64,000 nt of DNA from assembly GCF_032854445.1 (NCBI RefSeq), contig NW_027018153.1:1-64000 (forward strand), given 5' to 3'. This document shows positions 34,901-48,900 of the stretch, one piece after another (within the stretch, counting starts at the first letter, position 1; every line of letters begins with the position of its first letter). The stretch is from Liolophura sinensis. Lineage: Eukaryota > Mollusca > Polyplacophora > Chitonida > Chitonidae. The notes beneath the pieces are model-generated. The model was not told the origin of the DNA. It made no database searches and saw only the letters and a list, made by a program, of their open reading frames with translations. The position numbers and the translations under genes are program-made.

Positions 34901-37900
34901 TAACTTATAATGAAAAGTTGAATATAGTAATGACCAGTCGCGATTGTACATAGTTAATGTAGCCGATTTCAATTCGCAAAAATACCAGGCAAAAATCCAA
35001 AAGTGGAAAAAACTGTTCCAATGCTGCTGGTAAGAGGCTAATCCGACGTATTTTTTGACGAGAAATCGAATGGTGCAAACCGCGTTGCTCTCCGACCAAT
35101 ACTTTTGGCTGTAGCTACAAATGAATAATCATTGATGTCAAGATCACGTGCCCAGCAACGGCTCTTACTCCATGGAAACCAAGGAAATTTGCAATTTTTC
35201 AACAGCTGGAGATGCCTGGCCCAATTGCGCATCTTTTGGCACCTTATTGATGTGGGTCAGTGTTCAATTGTACTTTTTACAGCGGACTGTATCCAGTACC
35301 TTGTGTTTTTTTTATATACAAATGGTGTGGTTTTTCTACATGTAGATAAAGACATTGAGTTTGTCTTCGACTTAGAAGTAAGACATTTGCTGGGTGAGTT
35401 AAATGGGCTTGGCCCAAAGATTTGACGTCGTCTGGGCTACCGAAGGGCACATAACTTATAATGAAATGTTGAATATAGTAATGACCAGTCGCGATTGTAC
35501 ATAGTTAATGTAGCCGATTTCAATTAGAAAAAATACCAGGCAAAAATCCAAAAGTGGAAAAACTGTTCCAATGCTGCTGGTAAGAGGCTAATCCGACGTA
35601 TTTTTTGACGAGAAATCGAATGGTGCAAACCGCGTTGCTCTCCGACCAATACTTTTGGCTGTAGCCACAAATGAATAATCATTGATGTCAAGATCACGTG
35701 CCCGGCAACGGCTCTTACTCCATGGAAACCAAGGAAATTTGCAATTTTTCAACAGCTGGAGATGCCTGGCCCAATTGCGCATGTTTTGGCACCTTATTGA
35801 TGTGGGTCAGTGTTCAATTGTACTTTTTACAGCGGACTGTATCAAGTACCTTGTGTTTTTTTTATATACAAATGGTGTGGTTTTTCTACATGTAGATAAA
35901 GACATTGAGTTTGTCTTCGACTTAGAAGTAAGACATTTGCTGGGTGAGTTAAATGGGCTTGGCCCAAAGATTTGACGTCGTCTGGGCTACCGAAGGGCAC
36001 ATAACTTAAAATGAAAAGTTGAATATAGTAATGACCAGTCGCGATTGTACATAGTTAATGTAGCCGATTTCAATTCGCAAAAATACCAGGCAAAAATCCA
36101 AAAGTGGAAAAACTGTTCCAATGCTGCTGGTAAGAGGCTAATCCGACGTATTTTTTGACGAGAAATCCAATGGTGCAAACCGCGTTGCTCTCCGACCAAT
36201 ACTTTTGGCTGTAGCCACAAATGAATAATCATTGATGTCAAGATCACGTGCCCAGCAACGGCTCTTACTCCATGGAAACCAAGGAAATTTGCAATTTTTC
36301 AACAGCTGGAGATGCCTGGCCCAATTGCGCATCTTTTGGCACCTTATTGATGTGGGTCAGTGTTCAATTGTACTTTTTACAGCGGACTGTATCAAGTACC
36401 TTGTGTTTTTTTTATATACAAATGGTGTGGTTTTTCTACATGTAGATAAAGACATTGAGTTTGTCTTCGACTTAGAAGTAAGACATTTGCTGGGTGAGTT
36501 AAATGGGCTTGGCCCAAAGATTTGACGTCGTCTGGGCTACCGAAGGGCACATAACTTATAATGAAAAGTTGAATATAGTAATGACCAGTCGCGATTGTAC
36601 ATAGTTAATGTAGCCGATTTCAATTCGCAAAAATACCAGGCAAAAATCCAAAAGTGGAAAAACTGTTCCAATGCTGCTGGTAAGAGGCTAATCCGACGTA
36701 TTTTTTGACGAGAAATCGAATGGTGCAAACCGCGTTGCTCTCCGACCAATACTTTTGGCTGTAGCTACAAATGAATAATCATTGATGTCAAGATCACGTG
36801 CCCAGCAACGGCTCTTACTCCATGGAAACCAAGGAAATTTGCAATTTTTCAACAGCTGGAGATGCCTGGCCCAATTGCGCATCTTTTGGCACCTTATTGA
36901 TGTGGGTCAGTGTTCAATTGTACTTTTTACAGCGGACTGTATCAAGTACCTTGTGTTTTTTTTATATACAAATGGTGTGGTTTTTCTACATGTAGATAAA
37001 GACATTGAGTTTGTCTTCGACTTAGAAGTAAGACATTTGCTGGGTGAGTTAAATGGGCTTGGCCCAAAGATTTGACGTCGTCTGGGCTACCGAAGGGCAC
37101 ATAACTTATAATGAAAAGTTGAATATAGTAATGACCAGTCGCGATTGTACATAGTTAATGTAGCCGATTTCAATTAGAAAAAATACCAGGCAAAAATCCA
37201 AAAGTGGAAAAACTGTTCCAATGCTGCTGGTAAGAGGCTAATCCGACGTATTTTTTGACGAGAAATCGAATGGTGCAAACCGCGTTGCTCTCCGACCAAT
37301 ACTTTTGGCTGTAGCCACAAATGAATAATCATTGATGTCAAGATCACGTGCCCGGCAACGGCTCTTACTCCATGGAAACCAAGGAAATTTGCAATTTTTC
37401 AACAGCTGGAGATGCCTGGCCCAATTGCGCATCTTTTGGCACCTTATTGATGTGGGTCAGTGTTCAATTGTCCTTTTTACAGCGGACTGTATCAAGTACC
37501 TTGTGTTTTTTTTATATACAAATGGTGTGGTTTTTCTACATGTAGATAAAGACATTGAGTTTGTCTTCGACTTAGAAGTAAGACATTTGCTGGGTGAGTT
37601 AAATGGGCTTGGCCCAAAGATTTGACGTCGTCTGGGCTACCGAAGGGCACATAACTTATAATGAAAAGTTGAATATAGTAATGACCAGTCGCGATGGTAC
37701 ATAGTTAATGTAGCCGATTTCAATTCGCAAAAATACCAGGCAAAAATCCAAAAGTGGAAAAACTGTTCCAATGCTGCTGGTAAGAGGCTAATCCGACGTA
37801 TTTTTTGACGAGAAATCGAATGGTGCAAACCGCGTTGCTCTCCGACCAATACTTTTGGCTGTAGCCACAAATGAATAATCATTGATGTCAAGATCACGTG

Positions 37901-38503
37901 CCCAGCAACGGCTCTTACTCCATGGAAACCAAGGAAATTTGCAATTTTTCAACAGCTGGAGATGCCTGGCCCAATTGCGCATCTTTTGGCACCTTATTGA
38001 TGTGGGTCAGTGTTCAATTGTACTTTTTACAGCGGACTGTATCAAGTACCTTGTGTTTTTTTTATATACAAATGGTGTGGTTTTTCTACATGTAGATAAA
38101 GACATTAAGTTTGTCTTCGACTTAGAAGTAAGACAACTGCTGGGTGAGTTAAATGGGCTTGACCCAAAGATTTGACGTCGTCTGGGCTACCGAAGGGCAC
38201 ATAACTTATAATGAAAAGTTGAATATAGTAATGACCAGTCGCGATTGTACATAGTTAATGTAGCCGATTTCAATTCGCAAAAAGACCAGGCAAAAATCCA
38301 AAAGTAGAAAAACTGTTCCAATGCTGCTGGTAAGAGGCTAATCCGACGTATTTTTTGACGAGAAATCGAATGGTGCAAACCGCGTTGCTCTCCGACCAAT
38401 ACTTTTGGCTGTAGCCACAAATGAATAATCATTGATGTCAAGATCACGTGCCCAGCAACGGCTCTTACTCCATGGAAACCAAGGAAATTTGGAAATTTTC
38501 AAC
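31903..38503 (+). repeat. Twelve-unit block, long copy (M59-M70, ~6.6 kb)
   Basis: Starts: 31903, 32453, 33003, 33553, 34103, 34653, 35204, 35754, 36304, 36854, 37404, 37954. Distinctive units: M59 follows ggaaattttcaac and has ggtgttg + cattgactttg; M61 has gtcgcctggg; M64 has gtcttccac; M65 has gtatccagtac and gaaatgttg; M66 has gcgcatgttt, and its tail aaatccaatgg; M70 has cattaagtttg, caactgctg and gcttgaccc. Cccggcaac at the ends of M61, M63 and M65 gives a two-unit sub-rhythm there. Confidence 0.8.
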
Positions 38504-41500
38504 AGCTGGAGATGCCTGGCCCAATTGCGTATCTTTTGGCACCTTATTGATGTGGGTCAGTGTTCAATTGTCCTTTTTACAGCGGACTGTATCAAGTACC
38601 TTGTGTTTTTTTTATATACAAATGGTGTTGTTTTTCTACATGTAGATAAAGACATTGACTTTGTCTTCGACTTAGAAGTAAGACATCTGCTGGGTGAGTT
38701 AAATGGGCTTGGCCCAAAGATTTGACGTCGTCTGGGCTACCGAAGGGCACATAACTTATAATGAAAAGTTGAATATAGTAATGACCAGTCGCGATTGTAC
38801 ATAGTTAATGTAGCCGATTTCAATTCGCAAAAAGACCAGGCAAAAATCCAAAAGTAGAAAAACTGTTCCAATGCTGCTGGTAAGAGGCTAATCCGACGTA
38901 TTTTTTGACGAGAAATCGAATGGTGCAAACCGCGTTGCTCTCCGACCAATACTTTTGGCTGTAGCCACAAATGAATAATCATTGATGTCAAGATCACGTG
39001 CCCAGCAACGGCTCTTACTCCATGGAAACCAAGGAAATTTGCAATTTTTCAACAGCTGGAGATGCCTGGCCCAATTGCGCATCTTTTGGCACCTTATTGA
39101 TGTGGGTCAGTGTTCAATTGTACTTTTTACAGCGGACTGTATCAAGTACCTTGTGTTTTTTTTATATACAAATGGTGTGGTTTTTCTACATGTAGATAAA
39201 GACATTGAGTTTGTCTTCGACTTAGAAGTAAGACATTTGCTGGGTGAGTTAAATGGGCTTGGCCCAAAGATTTGACGTCGCCTGGGCTACCGAAGGGCAC
39301 ATAACTTATAATGAAAAGTTGAATATAGTAATGACCAGTCGCGATTGTACATAGTTAATGTAGCCGATTTCAATTAGAAAAAATACCAGGCAAAAATCCA
39401 AAAGTGGAAAAACTGTTCCAATGCTGCTGGTAAGAGGCTAATCCGACGTATTTTTTGACGAGAAATCGAATGGTGCAAACCGCGTTGCTCTCCGACCAAT
39501 ACTTTTGGCTGTAGCCACAAATGAATAATCATTGATGTCAAGATCACGTGCCCGGCAACGGCTCTTACTCCATGGAAACCAAGGAAATTTGCAATTTTTC
39601 AACAGCTGGAGATGCCTGACCCAATTGCGCATCTTTTGGCACCTTATTGATGTGGGTCAGTGTTCAATTGTACTTTTTACAGCGGACTGTATCAAGTACC
39701 TTGTGTTTTTTTTATATACAAATGGTGTGGTTTTTCTACATGTAGATAAAGACATTGAGTTTGTCTTCCACTTAGAAGTAAGACATTTGCTGGGTGAGTT
39801 AAATGGGCTTGGCCCAAAGATTTGACGTCGTCTGGGCTACCGAAGGGCACATAACTTATAATGAAAAGTTGAATATAGTAATGACCAGTCGCGATTGTAC
39901 ATAGTTAATGTAGCCGATTTCAATTCGCAAAAATACCAGGCAAAAATCCAAAAGTAGAAAAACTGTTCCAATGCTGCTGGTAAGAGGCTAATCCGACGTA
40001 TTTTTTGACGAGAAATCGAATGGTGCAAACCGCGTTGCTCTCCGACCAATACTTTTGGCTGTAGCTACAAATGAATAATCATTGATGTCAAGATCACGTG
40101 CCCAGCAACGGCTCTTACTCCATGGAAACCAAGGAAATTTGCAATTTTTCAACAGCTGGAGATGCCTGGCCCAATTGCGCATCTTTTGGCACCTTATTGA
40201 TGTGGGTCAGTGTTCAATTGTACTTTTTACAGCGGACTGTATCCAGTACCTTGTGTTTTTTTTATATACAAATGGTGTGGTTTTTCTACATGTAGATAAA
40301 GACATTGAGTTTGTCTTCGACTTAGAAGTAAGACATTTGCTGGGTGAGTTAAATGGGCTTGGCCCAAAGATTTGACGTCGTCTGGGCTACCGAAGGGCAC
40401 ATAACTTATAATGAAATGTTGAATATAGTAATGACCAGTCGCGATTGTACATAGTTAATGTAGCCGATTTCAATTAGAAAAAATACCAGGCAAAAATCCA
40501 AAAGTGGAAAAAACTGTTCCAATGCTGCTGGTAAGAGGCTAATCCGACGTATTTTTTGACGAGAAATCGAATGGTGCAAACCGCGTTGCTCTCCGACCAA
40601 TACTTTTGGCTGTAGCCACAAATGAATAATCATTGATGTCAAGATCACGTGCCCGGCAACGGCTCTTACTCCATGGAAACCAAGGAAATTTGCAATTTTT
40701 CAACAGCTGGAGATGCCTGGCCCAATTGCGCATGTTTTGGCACCTTATTGATGTGGGTCAGTGTTCAATTGTACTTTTTACAGCGGACTGTATCAAGTAC
40801 CTTGTGTTTTTTTTATATACAAATGGTGTGGTTTTTCTACATGTAGATAAAGACATTGAGTTTGTCTTCGACTTAGAAGTAAGACATTTGCTGGGTGAGT
40901 TAAATGGGCTTGGCCCAAAGATTTGACGTCGTCTGGGCTACCGAAGGGCACATAACTTATAATGAAAAGTTGAATATAGTAATGACCAGTCGCGATTGTA
41001 CATAGTTAATGTAGCCGATTTCAATTCGCAAAAATACCAGGCAAAAATCCAAAAGTGGAAAAACTGTTCCAATGCTGCTGGTAAGAGGCTAATCCGACGT
41101 ATTTTTTGACGAGAAATCCAATGGTGCAAACCGCGTTGCTCTCCGACCAATACTTTTGGCTGTAGCCACAAATGAATAATCATTGATGTCAAGATCACGT
41201 GCCCAGCAACGGCTCTTACTCCATGGAAACCAAGGAAATTTGCAATTTTTCAACAGCTGGAGATGCCTGGCCCAATTGCGCATGTTTTGGCACCTTATTG
41301 ATGTGGGTCAGTGTTCAATTGTACTTTTTACAGCGGACTGTATCAAGTACCTTGTGTTTTTTTTATATACAAATGGTGTGGTTTTTCTACATGTAGATAA
41401 AGACATTGAGTTTGTCTTCGACTTAGAAGTAAGACATTTGCTGGGTGAGTTAAATGGGCTTGGCCCAAAGATTTGACGTCGTCTGGGCTACCGAAGGGCA

Positions 41501-42904
41501 CATAACTTATAATGAAAAGTTGAATATAGTAATGACCAGTCGCGATTGTACATAGTTAATGTAGCCGATTTCAATTCGCAAAAAGACCAGGCAAAAATCC
41601 AAAAGTAGAAAAACTGTTCCAATGCTGCTGGTAAGAGAATAATCCGACGTATTTTTTGACGAGAAATCGAATGGTGCAAACCGCGTTGCTCTCCGACCAA
41701 TACTTTTGGCTGTAGCCACAAATGAATAATCATTGATGTCAAGATCACGTGCCCGGCAACGGCTCTTACTCCATGGAAACCAAGGAAATTTGCAATTTTT
41801 CAACAGCTGGAGATGCCTGGCCCAATTGCGCATGTTTTGGCACCTTATTGATGTGGGTCAGTGTTCAATTGTACTTTTTACAGCGGACTGTATCAAGTAC
41901 CTTGTGTTTTTTTTATATACAAATGGTGTGGTTTTTCTACATGTAGATAAAGACATTGAGTTTGTCTTCGACTTAGAAGTAAGACATTTGCTGGGTGAGT
42001 TAAATGGGCTTGGCCCAAAGATTTGACGTCGTCTGGGCTACCGAAGGGCACATAACTTATAATGAAAAGTTGAATATAGTAATGACCAGTCGCGATTGTA
42101 CATAGTTAATGTAGCCGATTTCAATTCGCAAAAATACCAGGCAAAAATCCAAAAGTGGAAAAACTGTTCCAATGCTGCTGGTAAGAGGCTAATCCGACGT
42201 ATTTTTTGACGAGAAATCCAATGGTGCAAACCGCGTTGCTCTCCGACCAATACTTTTGGCTGTAGCCACAAATGAATAATCATTGATGTCAAGATCACGT
42301 GCCCAGCAACGGCTCTTACTCCATGGAAACCAAGGAAATTTGCAATTTTTCAACAGCTGGAGATGCCTGGCCCAATTGCGCATCTTTTGGCACCTTATTG
42401 ATGTGGGTCAGTGTTCAATTGTACTTTTTACAGCGGACTGTATCAAGTACCTTGTGTTTTTTTTATATACAAATGGTGTGGTTTTTCTACATGTAGATAA
42501 AGACATTGAGTTTGTCTTCGACTTAGAAGTAAGACAACTGCTGGGTGAGTTAAATGGGCTTGACCCAAAGATTTGACGTCGTCTGGGCTACCGAAGGGCA
42601 CATAACTTATAATGAAAAGTTGAATATAGTAATGACCAGTCGCGATTGTACATAGTTAATGTAGCCGATTTCAATTCGCAAAAAGACCAGGCAAAAATCC
42701 AAAAGTAGAAAAACTGTTCCAATGCTGCTGGTAAGAGGCTAATCCGACGTATCTTTTGACGAGAAATCGAATGGTGCAAACCGCGTTGCTCTCCGACCAA
42801 TACTTTTGGCTGTAGCCACAAATGAATAATCATTGATGTCAAGATCACGTGCCCAGCAACGGCTCTTACTCCATGGAAACCAAGGAAATTTGCAATTTTT
42901 CAAC
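38504..42904 (+). repeat. Twelve-unit block, contracted copy (M71-M78, ~4.4 kb)
   Basis: Starts: 38504, 39054, 39604, 40154, 40705, 41255, 41805, 42355. It carries the landmarks of the long copy in the same order but with fewer units: cattgactttg (M71 matches M59, offset 6601), gtcgcctggg (M72 matches M61, offset 6051), gtcttccac (M73 matches M64, offset 4951), gtatccagtac (M74, offset 4950), gcgcatgttt with aaatccaatgg (M75-M76), and the closing caactgctg + gcttgaccc unit (M78 matches M70, offset 4401). The falling offset implies separate losses of whole 550 bp units within the block. Confidence 0.8.
41607..41755. other. Bracketed recombination junction in M76
   Basis: In the right domain cccggcaac normally follows an attagaaaaaatacc...gtggaaa tail. 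Here the tail is cgcaaaaag...gtagaaa (variant A at 41607), yet the unit ends in cccggcaac (41755). The linkage is broken between these positions. A private gtaagagaata near 41638 lies inside the interval. Confidence 0.6.
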
Positions 42905-45900
42905 AGCTGGAGATGCCTGGCCCAATTGCGCATCTTTTGGCACCTTATTGATGTGGGTCAGTGTTCAATTGTACTTTTTACAGCGGACTGTATCAAGTAC
43001 CTTGTGTTTTTTTTATATACAAATGGTGTGGTTTTTCTACATGTAGATAAAGACATTGAGTTTGTCTTCGACTTAGAAGTAAGACATTTGCTGGGTGAGT
43101 TAAATGGGCTTGGCCCAAAGATTTGACGTCGTCTGGGCTACCGAAGGGCACATAACTTATAATGAAAAGTTGAATATAGTAATGACCAGTCGCGATTGTA
43201 CATAGTTAATGTAGCCGATTTCAATTAGAAAAAATACCAGGCAAAAATCCAAAAGTGGAAAAACTGTTCCAATGCTGCTGGTAAGAGGCTAATCCGACGT
43301 ATTTTTTGACGAGAAATCGAATGGTGCAAACCGCGTTGCTCTCCGACCAATACTTTTGGCTGTAGCCACAAATGAATAATCATTGATGCCAAGATCACGT
43401 GCCCAGCAACGGCTCTTACTCCATGGAAACCAAGGAAATTTGCAATTTTTCAACAGCTGGAGATGCCTGGCCCAATTGCGCATCTTTTGGCACCTTATTG
43501 ATGTGGGTCAGTGTTCAATTGTACTTTTTACAGCGGACTGTATCAAGTACCTTGTGTTTTTTTAATATACAAATGGTGTGGTTTTTCTACATGTAGATAA
43601 AGACATTGAGTTTGTCTTCGACTTACAAGTAAGACATTTGCTGGGTGAGTTAAATGGGCTTGGCCCAAAGATTTGACGTCGCCTGGGCTACCGAAGGGCA
43701 CATAACTTATAATGAAAAGTTGAATATAGTAATGACCAGTCGCGATTGTACATAGTTAATGTAGCCGATTTCAATTAGAAAAAATACCAGGCAAAAATCC
43801 AAAAGTGGAAAAACTGTTCCAATGCTGCTGGTAAGAGGCTAATCCGACGTATTTTTTGACGAGAAATCGAATGGTGCAAACCGCGTTGCTCTCCGACCAA
43901 TACTTTTGGCTGTAGCCACAAATGAATAATCATTGATGTCAAGATCACGTGACCGGCAACGGCTCTTACTCCATGGAAACCAAGGAAATTTGCAATTTTT
44001 CAACAGCTGGAGATGCCTGGCCCAATTGCGCATCTTTTGGCACCTTATTGATGTGGGTCAGTGTTCAATTGTACTTTTTACAGCGGACTGTATCAAGTAC
44101 CTTGTGTTTTTTTTATATACAAATGGTGTGGTTTTTCTACATGTAGATAAAGACATTGAGTTTGTCTTCGACTTAGAAGTAAGACATTTGCTGGGTGAGT
44201 TAAATGGGCTTGGCCCAAAGATTTGACGTCGTCTGGGCTACCGAAGGGCACATAACTTATAATGAAAAGTTGAATATAGTAATGACCAGTCGCGATTGTA
44301 CATAGTTAATGTAGCCGATTTCAATTCGCAAAAATACCAGGCAAAAATCCAAAAGTGGAAAAACTGTTCCAATGCTGCTGGTAAGAGGCTAATCCGACGT
44401 ATTTTTTGACGAGAAATCGAATGGTGCAAACCGCGTTGCTCTCCGACCAATACTTTTGGCTGTAGCCACAAATGAATAATCATTGATGTCAAGATCACGT
44501 GCCCAGCAACGGCTCTTACTCCATGGAAACCAAGGAAATTTGCAATTTTTCAACAGCTGGAGATGCCTGGCCCAATTGCGCATCTTTTGGCACCTTATTG
44601 ATGTGGGTCAGTGTTCAATTGTACTTTTTACAGCGGACTGTATCAAGTACCTTGTGTTTTTTTTATATACAAATGGTGTGGTTTTTCTACATGTAGATAA
44701 AGACATTGAGTTTGTCTTCGACTTAGAAGTAAGACAACTGCTGGGTGAGTTAAATGGGCTTGGCCCAAAGATTTGACGTCGTCTGGGCTACCGAAGGGCA
44801 CATAACTTATAATGAAAAGTTGAATATAGTAATGACCAGTCGCGATTGTACATAGTTAATGTAGCCGATTTCAATTCGCAAAAATACCAGGCAAAAATCC
44901 AAAAGTGGAAAAACTGTTCCAATGCTGCTGGTAAGAGGCTAATCCGACGTATTTTTTGACGAGAAATCGAATGGTGCAAACCGCGTTGCTCTCCGACCAA
45001 TACTTTTGGCTGTAGCCACAAATGAATAATCATTGATGTCAAGATCACGTGCCCAGCAACGGCTCTTACTCCATGGAAACCAAGGAAATTTGCAATTTTT
45101 CAACAGCTGGAGATGCCTGGCCCAATTGCGCATCTTTTGGCACCTTATTGATGTGGGTCAGTGTTCAATTGTACTTTTTACAGCGGACTGTATCAAGTAC
45201 CTTGTGTTTTTTTTATATACAAATGGTGTGGTTTTTCTACATGTAGATAAAGACATTGAGTTTGTCTTCGACTTAGAAGTAAGACAACTGCTGGGTGAGT
45301 TAAATGGGCTTGGCCCAAAGATTTGACGTCGTCTGGGCTACCGAAGGGCACATAACTTATAATGAAAAGTTGAATATAGTAATAACCAGTCGCGATTGTA
45401 CATAGTTAATGTAGCCGATTTCAATTCGCAAAAAGACCAGGCAAAAATCCAAAAGTAGAAAAACTGTTCCAATGCTGCTGGTAAGAGGCTAATCCGACGT
45501 ATCTTTTGACGAGAAATCGAATGGTGCAAACCGCGTTGCTCTCCGACCAATACTTTTGGCTGTAGCCACAAATGAATAATCATTGATGTCAAGATCACGT
45601 GCCCAGCAACGGCTCTTACTCCATGGAAACCAAGGAAATTTGCAATTTTTCAACAGCTGGAGATGCCTGGCCCAATTGCGCATGTTTTGGCACCTTATTG
45701 ATGTGGGTCAGTGTTCAATTGTACTTTTTACAGCGGACTGTATCAAGTACCTTGTGTTTTTTTTATATACAAATGGTGTGGTTTTTCTACATGTAGATAA
45801 AGACATTGAGTTTGTCTTCGACTTAGAAGTAAGACATTTGCTGGGTGAGTTAAATGGGCTTGGCCCAAAGATTTGACGTCGTCTGGGCTACCGAAGGGCA

Positions 45901-48900
45901 CATAACTTATAATGAAAAGTTGAATATAGTAATGACCAGTCGCGATTGTACATAGTTAATGTAGCCGATTTCAATTAGAAAAAATACCAGGCAAAAATCC
46001 AAAAGTGGAAAAACTGTTCCAATGCTGCTGGTAAGAGGCTAATCCGACGTATTTTTTGACGAGAAATCGAATGGTGCAAACCGCGTTGCTCTCCGACCAA
46101 TACTTTTGGCTGTAGCCACAAATGAATAATCATTGATGTCAAGATCACGTGCCCGGCAACGGCTCTTACTCCATGGAAACCAAGGAAATTTGCAATTTTT
46201 CAACAGCTGGAGATGCCTGGCCCAATTGCGCATGTTTTGGCACCTTATTGATGTGGGTCAGTGTTCAATTGTACTTTTTACAGCGGACTGTATCAAGTAC
46301 CTTGTGTTTTTTTTATATACAAATGGTGTGGTTTTTCTACATGTAGATAAAGACATTGAGTTTGTCTTCCACTTAGAAGTAAGACATTTGCTGGGTGAGT
46401 TAAATGGGCTTGGCCCAAAGATTTGACGTCGTCTGGGCTACCGAAGGGCACATAACTTATAATGAAAAGTTGAATATAGTAATGACCAGTCGCGATTGTA
46501 CATAGTTAATGTAGCCGATTTCAATTCGCAAAAATACCAGGCAAAAATCCAAAAGTGGAAAAACTGTTCCAATGCTGCTGGTAAGAGGCTAATCCGACGT
46601 ATTTTTTGACGAGAAATCGAATGGTGCAAACCGCGTTGCTCTCCGACCAATACTTTTGGCTGTAGCCACAAATGAATAATCATTGATGTCAAGATCACGT
46701 GCCCAGCAACGGCTCTTACTCCATGGAAACCAAGGAAATTTGCAATTTTTCAACAGCTGGAGATGCCTGGCCCAATTGCGCATGTTTTGGCACCTTATTG
46801 ATGTGGGTCAGTGTTCAATTGTACTTTTTACAGCGGACTGTATCAAGTACCTTGTGTTTTTTTTATATACAAATGGTGTGGTTTTTCTACATGTAGATAA
46901 AGACATTGAGTTTGTCTTCGACTTAGAAGTAAGACATTTGCTGGGTGAGTTAAATGGGCTTGGCCCAAAGATTTGACGTCGTCTGGGCTACCGAAGGGCA
47001 CATAACTTATAATGAAAAGTTGAATATAGTAATGACCAGTCGCGATTGTACATAGTTAATGTAGCCGATTTCAATTCGCAAAAATACCAGGCAAAAATCC
47101 AAAAGTGGAAAAACTGTTCCAATGCTGCTGGTAAGAGGCTAATCCGACGTATTTTTTGACGAGAAATCGAATGGTGCAAACCGCGTTGCTCTCCGACCAA
47201 TACTTTTGGCTGTAGCCACAAATGAATAATCATTGATGTCAAGATCACGTGCCCAGCAACGGCTCTTACTCCATGGAAACCAAGGAAATTTGCAATTTTT
47301 CAACAGCTGGAGATGCCTGGCCCAATTGCGCATCTTTTGGCACCTTATTGATGTGGGTCAGTGTTCAATTGTACTTTTTACAGCGGACTGTATCAAGTAC
47401 CTTGTGTTTTTTTTATATACAAATGGTGTGGTTTTTCTACATGTAGATAAAGACATTGAGTTTGTCTTCGACTTAGAAGTAAGAGAACTGCTGGGTGAGT
47501 TAAATGGGCTTGGCCCAAAGATTTGACGTCGTCTGGGCTACCGAAGGGCACATAACTTATAATGAAAAGTTGAATATAGTAATGACCAGTCGCGATTGTA
47601 CATAGTTAATGTAGCCGATTTCAATTAGCAAAAATACCAGGCAAAAATCCAAAAGTAGAAAAACTGTTCCAATGCTGCTGGTAAGAGACTAATCCGACGT
47701 ATCTTTTGACGAGAAATCGAATGGTGCAAACCGCGTTGCTCTCCGACCAATACTTTTGGCTGTAGCCACAAATGAATAATCATTGATGTCAAGATCACGT
47801 GCCCAGCAACGGCTCTTACTCCATGGAAACCAAGGAAATTTGCAATTTTTCAACAGCTGGAGATGCCTGGCCCAATTGCGCATCTTTTGGCACCTTATTG
47901 ATGTGGGTCAGTGTTCAATTGTACTTTTTACAGCGGACTGTATCAAGTACCTTGTGTTTTTTTTATATACACATGGTGTGGTTTTTCTACATGTAGATAA
48001 AGACATTGAGTTTGTCTTCGACTTAGAAGTAAGACATTTGCTGGGTGAGTTAAATGGGCTTGGCCCAAAGATTTGACGTCGTCTGGGCTACCGAAGGGCA
48101 CATAACTTATAATGAAAAGTTGAATATAGTAATGACCAGTCGCGATTGTACATAGTTAATGTAGCCGATTTCAATTCGCAAAAATACCAGGCAAAAATCC
48201 AAAAGTGGAAAAACTGTTCCAATGCTGCTGGTAAGAGGCTAATCCGACGTATTTTTTGACGAGAAATCGAATGGTGCCTACCGCGTTGCTCTCCGACCAA
48301 TACTTTTGGCTGTAGCCACAAATGAATAATCATTGATGTCAAGATCACGTGCCCAGCAACGGCTCTTACTCCATGGAAACCAAGGAAATTTGCAATTTTT
48401 CAACAGCTGGAGATGCCTGGCCCAATTGCGCATCTTTTGGCACCTTATTGATGTGGGTCAGTGTTCAATTGTACTTTTTACAGCGGACTGTATCAAGTAC
48501 CTTGTGTTTTTTTTATATACAAATGGTGTGGTTTTTCTACATGTAGATAAAGACATTGAGTTTGTCTTCGACTTAGAAGTAAGACAACTGCTGGGTGAGT
48601 TAAATGGGCTTGGCCCAAAGATTTGACGTCGTCTGGGCTACCGAAGGGCACATAACTTATAATGAAAAGTTGAATATAGTAATGACCAGTCGCGATTGTA
48701 CATAATGTAGCCGATTTCAATTCGCAAAAAGACCAGGCAAAAATCCAAAAGTAGAAAAACTGTTCCAATGCTGCTGGTAAGAGGCTAATCCGACGTATCT
48801 TTTGACGAGAAATCGAATGGTGCAAACCACGTTGCTCTCCGACCAATACTTTTGGCTGTAGCCACAAATGAATAATCATTGATGTCAAGATCACGTGCCC

